Below are positions 1-6,692 of a DNA stretch of 34,612 nt, piece by piece. The position numbers were made by a program, and so were the translations under genes. Source of the DNA: JAZGDL01 sp036477795 (lineage in GTDB: Bacteria > Planctomycetota > Phycisphaerae > UBA1845); the NCBI GenBank assembly GCA_036477795.1, contig JAZGDL010000051.1, positions 1 to 34,612 on the forward strand. Reading direction: 5' to 3'. The notes under the pieces were generated by a model, which saw nothing but the letters and a program-made list of their open reading frames with translations, was not told where the DNA came from and searched no databases. Position 1 is the first letter of the stretch. Each line of letters starts with the position of its first letter.

Positions 1-21
1 GGCTGGAAAGCCTGTCCCACA
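1..21. repeat. Repeat family A, partial copy inside the nucleotidyltransferase frame
   Basis: The window opens with the half-palindrome GGCTGGAAAGCCTGTCCCAC, the same unit found in the intergenic A copies. It is translated in frame at the 3' end of the nucleotidyltransferase; its other half is outside the window. Confidence 0.7.
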
Positions 22-732
22 AAACCCTGTCCCATAATCGACGTGCTCCCGGCCTCGTTCGACCAGCACGGAGAGGGCCCACTCGTTCACCGCCAGGTAC
101 GAATCAACGCTGGTCACCCGCGCTGCAGGAAACTCCGTCCGGTAGGTGAGAACGGATTCGCCGCACTGGTAGAGACGGGGTATCAGAGTCTCCTTAATGT
201 CCTGATAGCCCAACACCGGGATATAATCCAACGCACGCCGGCTGAAAATGTATATCCCCAATGGCACCAGAACTTCGTCGCCCGCGTCACGGTCCCTTTT
301 CCCGTTGTATACCACCACGGTCAGTGAAGCACCGGAACGCTGGTGGGCCTCAATCACCACACTCAGATCCAGGGTCGGCAGAATGGTGCCCTCAACAACC
401 ACGCATGCGTCGAAACGGTGGCACGAGCCGGCGTCCTTGACACACCCGGCCGGACCGCGCGGGGCCACATCCTGATAATAGTCGATCTTCAAGCACTGCG
501 GGACCCCGCTGCCGTTGCCGTTGCCGCCGCCGCCCAACCTGTTACGCAGCAATCGGGTAATGCTGTTGCCGCAGATGCTCGCCCGAGTGATGCCCGTCTC
601 CCCAAGCCATGACAAGACGTGGTTCACCAGAGGCACGTTGATGATCGGCGCCAGTGGGCGGGGAACCACACGTTCCAGCGGGCATTCACCCCAGGATTGA
701 GTTCCCGCCAATACGATGCTGGTGACCGTCAT
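1..732 (-). CDS. Sugar-nucleotide nucleotidyltransferase-like protein, partial (C-terminus beyond window edge)
   Basis: I read this frame directly on the minus strand: it is open from ATG at 732 to the window edge, 244 codons. The N-terminus (VLAG, then PRPLAPIINVPLVNHVLSWL and ETGI) follows the NDP-sugar pyrophosphorylase pattern, in which a glycine-rich NTP loop is followed by a PKPL-like lysine/proline segment. These enzymes transfer NMP from an NTP to a sugar phosphate in the cytoplasm, giving activated sugars for surface polysaccharides. The loop is degenerate: TQSWGE stands where GGxGTR is expected and Arg replaces the usual Lys in PRPL, so activity is uncertain. It follows the heparinase gene in the same direction. 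No clear Shine-Dalgarno sequence precedes the ATG, and the frame stays open upstream through repeat DNA to an ATG at 900. The last visible codons (GTGFCGTGFPA) are repeat family A read in frame. Confidence 0.6.
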   Translation of the reverse strand, partial: MTVTSIVLAGTQSWGECPLERVVPRPLAPIINVPLVNHVLSWLGETGITRASICGNSITRLLRNRLGGGGNGNGSGVPQCLKIDYYQDVAPRGPAGCVKDAGSCHRFDACVVVEGTILPTLDLSVVIEAHQRSGASLTVVVYNGKRDRDAGDEVLVPLGIYIFSRRALDYIPVLGYQDIKETLIPRLYQCGESVLTYRTEFPAARVTSVDSYLAVNEWALSVLVERGREHVDYGTGFCGTGFPA

Positions 733-930
733 CGGTTGACTTGTGGGACCGGCTTTCAATCCGGTCTGACGATCCCGGCGCGCCGGGAGAAAGCCTGTCC
801 CACATTCGGCCCGGACACCCTCAGCCCCACCGGCCTGCTGCTCCCCGGACTGGCACTTGGGGCTCGGATTCGTTTGGGGTTGGCTGCGTTCCCGGTACAT
901 TCAACTTCTTCCCTAATTCCACCCCGCTGT
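733..930. other. Intergenic stretch with degraded repeats of families A and B
   Basis: No gene seen. At 743-804 there is an A element whose arms read GTGGGACCGGCTTTCAATCC and AAAGCCTGTCCCAC with an altered centre. At about 846-873 there is a worn copy of family B (GGCACTTGGGGCTCGGAT). Both are decayed versions of elements seen intact elsewhere in the window. Confidence 0.5.
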
Positions 931-1024
931 CAGGTCCAAGGTCGAAAGGTCCTAAGGTCGGACTATCAGGCTGGGACCTTCGACTTTCGACCTTCGACCT
1001 TGGACTTTGGACTTTGGACCGTCC
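931..1024. repeat. Heptamer repeat family E, copy 1, forming the 3' end of the heparinase gene
   Basis: Tandem 7-bp units of the AAGGTCC/AAGGTCG type run one way and then the other (GGACCTTCGACTTTCGACC), so the block is an imperfect long palindrome. The heparinase reading frame ends inside it: the block supplies about the last 22 codons and the stop. Confidence 0.75.
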
Positions 1025-3381
1025 ATCCTCAATCGTGTGCACAAAGTAATCTTCCCGTCACACCGGCACCGCCCTTCAATCGTGGTCGCCGGCGCCCGAT
1101 GATGGTATCCACGGCTGACCCAACCCAGGATTGGATTCTCCCGCCCTTTAATGACCGACACGGTCAACTTCGGATCCAGCGAGATGGTGACCGTTCCGGG
1201 CCCGTAGTTGACCACCAGGCCGTTCTCCGGTGCGTGCTCCACCGTGCATTGCTCCCCAAGGTGCAGGTGCATGCACACTTCATGTTGCCCCTCGCTGATT
1301 ATCTCATCCCGAACGACTAGTAAGGTCGGAAGGTCGAAAGTCGGAAGGTCAAAGGTCCCCTGGACCTTGGACCTTTGACCTTTGACCTTTGACCTTTGAC
1401 CTTGGACCTTTGACCTTGGACCTTTGACCTTTGACCTTTGACCACTCATGGTGAGCGTCCTGCGATGGACCACCGGCTCTTTCAATCGTGTGTATCCGTC
1501 GTGCTCGCCGGACACCGTTCCCCCGGTTTCGGAAGGTTCCCACGCCAGGCATCGAGCCTGAGCCTGCCGGCCCCAAAGGAACGGACCGAGCATCTCGGAC
1601 TGGTCCGTCTCGTCGATCATGATGGTGTTGTGGGCCCGGGTGCTTCGAAAGTAATCCCGTGCGCCGTTGTACGTGAAGTAATCGTAGGTCCCTGGGTCGA
1701 CCAGGACGTCCGCCCCGCCGACGCGGAGCGTGAAGCTCAGGGCGTCGGCGTGCCCGTGGGCGGCGATCGATTCGAATCCCAGCGGACCGCAATCGAACAC
1801 CACGCTAACGCATCGAGGCCCACCGCGAGCCCCTCGCTGCATGAGGTAGTACCCCGACTCCGGAAACGCCCGTGAACACAGTTGGACCGGGACTGCTGGT
1901 GCGAGAATCCTTTCTCGCACCCATCCGCCGCGGGGATCCCTTCCCGTGGCCCGCCGGGGGGACCGAGAAGGGATTCTCGGTCCAGCGTTCGTGCTGATCC
2001 TCTCGAAGACGCTCCGGCCGGCGTCGCCCAACAGCCACCAGGCTGGTTCGTGAAACGCTCCCGCCAAAGCCGCAAAGTCGCTGCGTTCAAAAAGCACCGC
2101 CCCGATGGACATGAGACCCGGCAGACCCCGCGCTGGCGCTTGGGGCCCGGATCCGCCCAGGTCCAACACATACGCGTCGTCGCAGTCCCCGAAGAGCGGC
2201 GGAGAGTCGCTCGCTTCGAAGAAGGCAGCCGCGAACTCGAACATCCTTTCCAGACGCCGCCAGTATTCCGGCGTCATGTCGTCGCCGTCGTTGCGGGCCA
2301 CCAGGCCGGCGAGCAGGAAAAGCTGCAGCACGAACAGGTGGTATCCGAAAGCCTGTTCGCGCGTCCCGCCGTCGGGATGCGTCTGGGCCAGGATTTCACG
2401 TAGCAGGATTTCACGGCTTTGGGCACGCCAACGTGGTGCGTCCCGAAGATGTGAGAAATAGCTGCTGCCGATGAAAACGCCCGCTGCCTCACCGACCAAA
2501 TGGTTGTTGGCTGACGAAAAACGCGAGTACTTGCGCGAAATCTCCCATAGATGACGATAGGCCGACTCGACAATCCGCTCCAGGTGGTCACCGCTCAGGC
2601 TGGTGGCCCACCTCCTTTGGAGGTGGGGGAGCCGATGATCGTCCGGCGGTTCACCTGAGCGTATATCATCGCCTCCCCCATGTCCAAAGGACATGGGCCA
2701 CCCGGTCAAGGCCGGGGACGGCCGGATGAGTTCCAGAGTCCACACCCAGTTGATCAGCCGGATGCCCAACTCCAGCGGGCTCCGCCAGTTCATGCCTACT
2801 CCATAGGGGCATTGCCGGATCCAGCTCTCCAGTTGCTCGACCGCAGCCCGGGCGAATCGCTCGTCGCCGCTCAGCCGGTAGGCGCGCCCCAGCGTAACCA
2901 GATGGTGATGGCGATTCGGTTCCCAGACGAACTTGCAATCGCCCGTCGTCGCATGATCGCGGTAATCGATGCCGGCGGAAACCCCCATCGGCGTCGCCTT
3001 GGCGGCCTTGAACTCGTAGTTCCAGTTGATCTCAACTCCGAGATGCTGGTCCGAAAGATCGAAGAAGCTGAGCCGGTGGTCGGCGATTCTTTCAGCAGCC
3101 GCCACCGCCTCCGCCCGCCAATCATTCACCAAGCCCACGGATTCGAATCCGTGGGTTTCCCCGAGCGCATCCATTGCAGCAAATGGATGACCGAGGACAC
3201 CTGTTTGCGGAAGTTCGTCCAGTCGGTGTCCCTCAACCATTCGCCGCGTGGGAACGGGTTTCTGGCGGGCGGGCAGCGCGAGATGGTCCGCCACCGCAGT
3301 GAATTTGCACCTGATGCGCCAGAACGCTTCAGGCAAACTCATCGATCGAAGCCGCCGCGAGTACCAACGAATCGATTGCAA
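952..3381 (-). CDS. Heparinase II/III-family protein carrying about six in-frame repeat insertions
   Basis: The 809-aa product resembles heparinase/alginate-lyase proteins of exopolysaccharide clusters: an N-terminal RRLRSMSLPEAFWRIR segment, an alpha/alpha toroid with SANNHLVGEAAG (about 290-301), then a Hepar_II_III beta-domain with AAHGHADALSF (541-550) and STRAHNTIMID (580-590). Such enzymes cleave uronic-acid polysaccharides by beta-elimination, normally outside the cytoplasm, although I see no signal peptide. The start is TTG at 3381 because homologous-looking sequence begins right there; an ATG at codon 14 is the alternative. Repeat DNA is translated in frame at residues 75-83 (family H), 228-261 (D), 411-421 (B), about 466-497 (C), 646-687 (E) and 786-808 (E). 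Without these, about 660 residues remain, close to family size. It lies upstream of the nucleotidyltransferase in the same direction. Whether the enzyme is active with these insertions cannot be told from sequence. Confidence 0.8.
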   Translation of the reverse strand: MQSIRWYSRRLRSMSLPEAFWRIRCKFTAVADHLALPARQKPVPTRRMVEGHRLDELPQTGVLGHPFAAMDALGETHGFESVGLVNDWRAEAVAAAERIADHRLSFFDLSDQHLGVEINWNYEFKAAKATPMGVSAGIDYRDHATTGDCKFVWEPNRHHHLVTLGRAYRLSGDERFARAAVEQLESWIRQCPYGVGMNWRSPLELGIRLINWVWTLELIRPSPALTGWPMSFGHGGGDDIRSGEPPDDHRLPHLQRRWATSLSGDHLERIVESAYRHLWEISRKYSRFSSANNHLVGEAAGVFIGSSYFSHLRDAPRWRAQSREILLREILAQTHPDGGTREQAFGYHLFVLQLFLLAGLVARNDGDDMTPEYWRRLERMFEFAAAFFEASDSPPLFGDCDDAYVLDLGGSGPQAPARGLPGLMSIGAVLFERSDFAALAGAFHEPAWWLLGDAGRSVFERISTNAGPRIPSRSPRRATGRDPRGGWVRERILAPAVPVQLCSRAFPESGYYLMQRGARGGPRCVSVVFDCGPLGFESIAAHGHADALSFTLRVGGADVLVDPGTYDYFTYNGARDYFRSTRAHNTIMIDETDQSEMLGPFLWGRQAQARCLAWEPSETGGTVSGEHDGYTRLKEPVVHRRTLTMSGQRSKVKGPRSKVQGQRSKVKGQRSKVQGTFDLPTFDLPTLLVVRDEIISEGQHEVCMHLHLGEQCTVEHAPENGLVVNYGPGTVTISLDPKLTVSVIKGRENPILGWVSRGYHHRAPATTIEGRCRCDGKITLCTRLRMDGPKSKVQGRRSKVEGPSLIVRP
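1322..1443. repeat. Heptamer repeat family E, copy 2, inside the heparinase gene
   Basis: About 120 bp of 7-bp units (ACCTTTG, ACCTTGG variants), with an inverted group at the left end. Seven base pairs read through three frames give a 7-residue period, and the heparinase protein shows this: repeated QRSKVKG/PRSKVQG heptads at residues 646-675, then TFDLP twice from the inverted part. Confidence 0.85.
1895..1986. repeat. Repeat family C inside the heparinase gene
   Basis: Two hairpins, GGTGCGAGAA-TCC-TTTCTCGCACC at the left and GGACCGAGAA-GGGA-TTCTCGGTCC at the right, joined by a GC-rich centre and bounded by GCTGG...CCAGC. It encodes about residues 466-497 (PRIPSRSP and GGWVRERILAPA) of the heparinase protein without breaking the frame. 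Confidence 0.8.
2122..2156. repeat. Repeat family B inside the heparinase gene
   Basis: The core GACCCCGCGCTGGCGCTTGG followed by GGCCCGGATCC matches the intergenic B copies. On the minus strand it encodes GSGPQAPARGLPG in the heparinase protein. Confidence 0.75.
2602..2703. repeat. Repeat family D inside the heparinase gene (102 bp, exactly 34 codons)
   Basis: Two hairpins, CCCACCTCC-TTT-GGAGGTGGG and CCCATGTCC-AAA-GGACATGGG, flank a central GATGATCG...ATATCATCG region, and the outer ends GGTGGCCCA...TGGGCCACC are inverted repeats. It encodes residues 228-261 of the heparinase protein (GWPMSFGHGG ... LQRRWAT), between two toroid helices. Two further copies lie at 6417-6520 and 8071-8177. 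Confidence 0.85.
3134..3155. repeat. Repeat family H: 22-bp perfect palindrome inside the heparinase gene
   Basis: The half-site CCCACGGATTC is followed directly by its exact reverse complement. It encodes THGFESVG in the heparinase protein. Other copies lie at 33637-33658 (perfect), 21895-21916 and 33983-34004 (variants). Confidence 0.8.
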
Positions 3382-3415
3382 TGCAACCTAGCCCCTAAGA
3401 CATCGAGCCATTCAT

Positions 3416-3530
3416 GTGGGACAGGCTTTCCAGCCTGTCGGACTGCTGGTGCGAGAATCCTCTCTCGCACCCATATGTGGGACAGGCTTTCCAGCCTGTC
3501 GTTTGACCGGCTGGAAAGCCGGTCCCACAC
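3416..3530. repeat. Composite repeat block A-C-A
   Basis: A half A element (3416-3440, GTGGGACAGGCTTTCC then AGCCTGTC), a single-hairpin C element (3443-3473, GGTGCGAGAA...TCTCGCACC) and a full A element (3476-3530) whose two halves are ACAGGCTTTCCAGCCTGT and ACCGGCTGGAAAGCCGGT. The arrangement suggests elements inserting next to or into each other. Confidence 0.8.
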
Positions 3531-4054
3531 CTCCAGCAGGGGGACCGCGAAGGGACCTTAATAAGAGGGTCCAGCGTGGCCATGCGCTGTAGGCGTAAGG
3601 AAAGACTACGCCCGCCGCCAATGGACGGACCATTGGCAGACTGCAGCGGGCCGACCACGCCCTACATCTCCAATCTATTGACAAATCAACGATCCCCCGG
3701 AACTCCCCCGACCCTCACCATCCCCGTCCTTGGATGATCCGGACCCCAACCAGACATCCCTGCAGTGGGGTGCTTCTTCCCCATCTCCGCATCTTATTAC
3801 CAAAGCCCACGTATTCGGGCCGAAGTATTCGCCAAGTGGAAGACGCCGAGCACTCGATGGGAAAAGAGGCGACCGAAAACACGCGGCCCAACGCGAACGA
3901 CCGGACAACCCCTTTGCACTTGCCCCCAGCAGTACCGGAGACGTGGAGCTAGCCCGCTGCCGGCTCAACAGCGGCGTTCATTGACCCGCGTAGCCCCCAT
4001 GCCCCAACAGCTCTAGCGACTACCGCCTCTTATCATAGCCTATACCTATGCTTC

Positions 4055-4083
4055 TTTTAACAGTCCGAATGTGGGTTTGTCAA
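4055..4083 (-). promoter_or_regulatory. Candidate promoter reading toward the heparinase gene
   Basis: On the minus strand, TTGACA (4083-4078) is followed after 17 nt by TTAAAA (4060-4055). The -35 hexamer is perfect and the spacing ideal, but the -10 is poor. The site lies in an AT-rich pocket of a GC-rich region. It is about 670 nt from the heparinase start. Confidence 0.35.
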
Positions 4084-4194
4084 CCCGGATTTCCGCATTT
4101 CACACCCCCCGCCCCATTTCCCGGAACAATCCGGTAAATCCACGCCCCGTTTTCGGCGTTTGGGGCCCTTCGCATTGTACCCCACCACCCCGCT

Positions 4195-4245
4195 GTGGGA
4201 CAGGCTTTCCAGCCTGTCACGACCGACCGGAAAGTCGGTCCCACA
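4195..4245. repeat. Repeat family A, intergenic copy just downstream of the subtilase
   Basis: GTGGGACAGGCTTTCCAGCC at the left pairs with the right half (GACCGGAAAGTCGGTCCCAC) through the GTGGGAC/GTCCCAC ends. It lies within 15 bp of the subtilase stop codon. Confidence 0.75.
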
Positions 4246-4257
4246 GCCTGGTCGGCG

Positions 4258-6339
4258 TCATTCCTTCTCCACGGTCAGGGTGGCTGAGGATTCGTTGCGG
4301 GCCTGGTCCTGCACCCGGAGCGTCACCCGGTGCCTGCCATTCGCAGCCGACGACGCATTCCACAGGAAGGTGATCACCTGCCGGGTGCCCTCAAGCTCCA
4401 CGATCTGCTGCCGTACGCCGTCCACCAGCCACTCAGCCGATCGAAGCGACTCGTCGTCAGTGACGGTGGCCTGAACTCCCACACTCGAGAAAACCCTGGA
4501 CCCCTCAGCCGGGAAATTGAATTCGATTTCCGGAGCGCTCTCATCCACCACAGCCACGCCGGCGGTGTCCGATGACGACGGATCGCTTTGTGTTCCGCCG
4601 TTGCCGCTGCTGCCGCCGCTCCCCGAGCCGCCGCCCACGACCGTGATGCGGACAGGCTTGGACGTCGAAGCATTCCCCGCCCGATCCGTCGCCACCGTTG
4701 TCAGAGTATGTGTGCCGGCGGTGAGCTTCCGGGTATGCACGGCGAACATGTGCGGATCAGAGGTGTCCGTCGCGAATGGTTCTCCATCGACGAACAGAAC
4801 CACGTCAGCCAACTCCACCGAGTCAAAAGCACCCACCGAGACACGCACCACGCCGGACACCGTGTCACCGGTTGCAGGGTAGATGATCTCCACGCTTGGG
4901 GCTCGGGTATCGGGAACTTCAACAACGTCCAGGGCTTGCGTGACCGCGGCGGCAACGTCGATCCGACCGAAACCGAAGCTGTCGTCGCGACCCACGTCAC
5001 CGAGATCTACCGCGGTGTCCATCAACAGGTTTTCAACGGTGACCGGCCGGAAGTCGGGATTCACCGACCATACCAGCGCAGCCGCCCCGGCTACGATGGG
5101 GCTGGCGAACGACGTCCCGCTGGTGTTGCCGTATCGCTGGTTACGTTTGGTGGTGTAGATGTGAGTGCCCGGCGCCACCAGATCGACAAAGGGGCCCGTG
5201 TTGGAAAAAGTAGCCAACTCATCGGGGTCATCAACTGCCCCGACGAACACGGCGCTGTCGGTCTTGCGCGATCGGTAGGCTTTGCCCTTGTTGCCGGTGC
5301 TGATGAAAACCAGCGCGCCGGAGTCGCGCGCGAATCGGGCGGCGTTGAGAACCGTCATGTCCGAGCCGAGCGGAGCGAAGCTGACGTTGATCACCTTGGC
5401 TCCGTGCTCAACCGCCCAGAGGATTCCGGAGGCGATATCGCGGCTGGCCGCCCGGCCTTTGGGGCCCGACACACGCACTGGCAGGATGGGGTTTTCCCAG
5501 GCTACACCGGAGACACCTGCCCGGTTATCGGACACGGCTGCGGCGGTGCCGGCCACCGCCGTTCCGTGACCGAGCACGTCGTCAAAGTCGTCATTATCGT
5601 CGTAGACGTTCCACCCCTCGAGGAGTTTCGGTGCCAGGTCGACGTGGTCGGGATCCACCCCGGTGTCCAGGATGGCGATGATCATCTCCGCGGAACCGGT
5701 AGTGATCTCCCAGGCCTCATCGATGCCGATCGGCTCGAAGTGGCTCTGCCGATCGAAGTCGGTGTCGTCCGGTATCTGCTCCGCGTCGTAGAGATAACTC
5801 TTGTGGACGGACTCAAAGAGCGGGTTCAGAGAAATCGCCGTTGCGGCCGCATCGAATCGGTCGGGATCGACCCCCAATGCGACGGTCTGGATTTCGGGCA
5901 GTTCCTCCAGAGCAGCCACACCGATCTCGGCGTAGGCTTCGTCGAGGTCTTCCCGGTCGGCTCCGGGAAGAATCCGGGCCAGCAACTCCTCCTGCACAAA
6001 GGGCAAGACGGCGATTTCGGGATCATCGTCCTCGTCGAATTGGAACCTGGCGTCGGCGATATCGTTGTTGTCGTCGGGGTTGTCGGAAGGCGTCTCGATG
6101 TCCGTGTCATCCGGATCGGGCGACATCGGCACGCAACCGAAACCGACCAGCATCATCCCCACGCCCAACGCCATCGAAACAACAACTTGTTTAGCGGTGT
6201 CGCGCGCGACACCGCAGAACCATGATCCTATAATCCGGATTGTTGCAGCGCCCGTGTGACCCTTCATAACCGTTCTCGCCATCCTCGCGCCTGTTTGACA
6301 ACCGGCCATACGATGGTTGTCATCGACTAGATGCAACAT
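4258..6339 (-). CDS. Secreted subtilisin-like (S8) serine protease with two C-terminal Ig-like domains
   Basis: The 693-aa protein has the full subtilase catalytic set: Asp225 in AILDTGVD, His258 in GHGTAVAG, oxyanion Asn350 in STGNKG and Ser410 in SGTSFASPIVAG. An N-terminal hydrophobic segment (about 51-68) ends in GFGC, a weak lipobox, so it is exported and perhaps a lipoprotein. An acidic pro-region (70-110) and a propeptide-like part precede the catalytic domain (200-470). Two bacterial Ig-like domains follow (about 482-568 and 602-693), separated by a Gly/Ser linker. The start at 6339 has GGGAAG about 9 nt upstream; Met25 (6267) would give a more usual signal-peptide length. It is probably a cell-surface or periplasmic protease with unknown substrate. 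It stands alone between two repeat-rich gaps. Confidence 0.9.
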   Translation of the reverse strand: MLHLVDDNHRMAGCQTGARMARTVMKGHTGAATIRIIGSWFCGVARDTAKQVVVSMALGVGMMLVGFGCVPMSPDPDDTDIETPSDNPDDNNDIADARFQFDEDDDPEIAVLPFVQEELLARILPGADREDLDEAYAEIGVAALEELPEIQTVALGVDPDRFDAAATAISLNPLFESVHKSYLYDAEQIPDDTDFDRQSHFEPIGIDEAWEITTGSAEMIIAILDTGVDPDHVDLAPKLLEGWNVYDDNDDFDDVLGHGTAVAGTAAAVSDNRAGVSGVAWENPILPVRVSGPKGRAASRDIASGILWAVEHGAKVINVSFAPLGSDMTVLNAARFARDSGALVFISTGNKGKAYRSRKTDSAVFVGAVDDPDELATFSNTGPFVDLVAPGTHIYTTKRNQRYGNTSGTSFASPIVAGAAALVWSVNPDFRPVTVENLLMDTAVDLGDVGRDDSFGFGRIDVAAAVTQALDVVEVPDTRAPSVEIIYPATGDTVSGVVRVSVGAFDSVELADVVLFVDGEPFATDTSDPHMFAVHTRKLTAGTHTLTTVATDRAGNASTSKPVRITVVGGGSGSGGSSGNGGTQSDPSSSDTAGVAVVDESAPEIEFNFPAEGSRVFSSVGVQATVTDDESLRSAEWLVDGVRQQIVELEGTRQVITFLWNASSAANGRHRVTLRVQDQARNESSATLTVEKE

Positions 6340-6692
6340 GGCAATAAACTTCCCGCTCGATCAGCCTGCTCCGCGCGGCAACCGGGAGGGCGAGGCTCCC
6401 GCCGCGCCGATTCGGGGGGTGGCCCACCTCCTTTGGAGGTGGGGGACCCGATGATCGTCGGGGGGTTCACCTGAGCGGATATCATCGCGTCCCCCATGTC
6501 CAAAGGACATGGGCCACCCCCTGACCCACAATACGATATGCAGCGGGGCACCGGTGAGCCGATAACAGGCTGGGACTGTCAACCTCAGACCACAACCGAT
6601 AACATGGTCCGTCCTGACACGTGGGGCGTGGATCGTGTACCCCGGATCACCGAAGCTAAGATGGGCAGCCAATCGGGACCATGAGGCAGACA
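6340..6692. other. Intergenic region between divergent subtilase and wecB, with repeat D copy 2
   Basis: No gene seen. A hairpin with GGGAG/CTCCC stems lies at about 6385-6400, repeat D at 6417-6520, and about 170 bp of unremarkable sequence before wecB must hold that gene's promoter. I could not identify convincing -35/-10 hexamers. Confidence 0.5.
6417..6520. repeat. Repeat family D, copy 2 (intergenic)
   Basis: Same two-hairpin architecture as the copy in the heparinase gene: CCCACCTCC-TTT-GGAGGTGGG, centre GATGATCG, then CCCATGTCC-AAA-GGACATGGG, with GGTGGCCCA/TGGGCCACC ends. On the minus strand it is open in the same frame that the heparinase gene uses, although here it is not in a gene. 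Confidence 0.85.

Larger units (their letters stand above)
3382..4257. other. 876-bp gene-free region between the heparinase gene and the subtilase
   Basis: Reading frames here are short and resemble no family. The left part (3416-3530) is a block of A and C repeats, the right end (4195-4245) is another A repeat, and a minus-strand promoter-like pair lies at 4055-4083. Between about 3540 and 4050 I see nothing that supports a gene. If the promoter is real, the heparinase transcript would have a leader of roughly 670 nt. Confidence 0.5.

Noticed and set aside
1322..1443. Heptamer block considered as a CRISPR or an origin-type iteron array
   Set aside because: No spacers, units of only 7 bp, translated within a gene, and no replication protein or DnaA-box cluster nearby.
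3675..3984. Short frames on both strands in the gap upstream of the heparinase gene
   Set aside because: No ribosome binding site, low-complexity composition and no family resemblance; both strands are equally open because the DNA is GC-rich.
4588..6225. Plus-strand frame of 545 codons opposite the subtilase
   Set aside because: Shadow of the subtilase gene on the other strand: no family resemblance or ribosome binding site, while the minus frame has the full catalytic triad.
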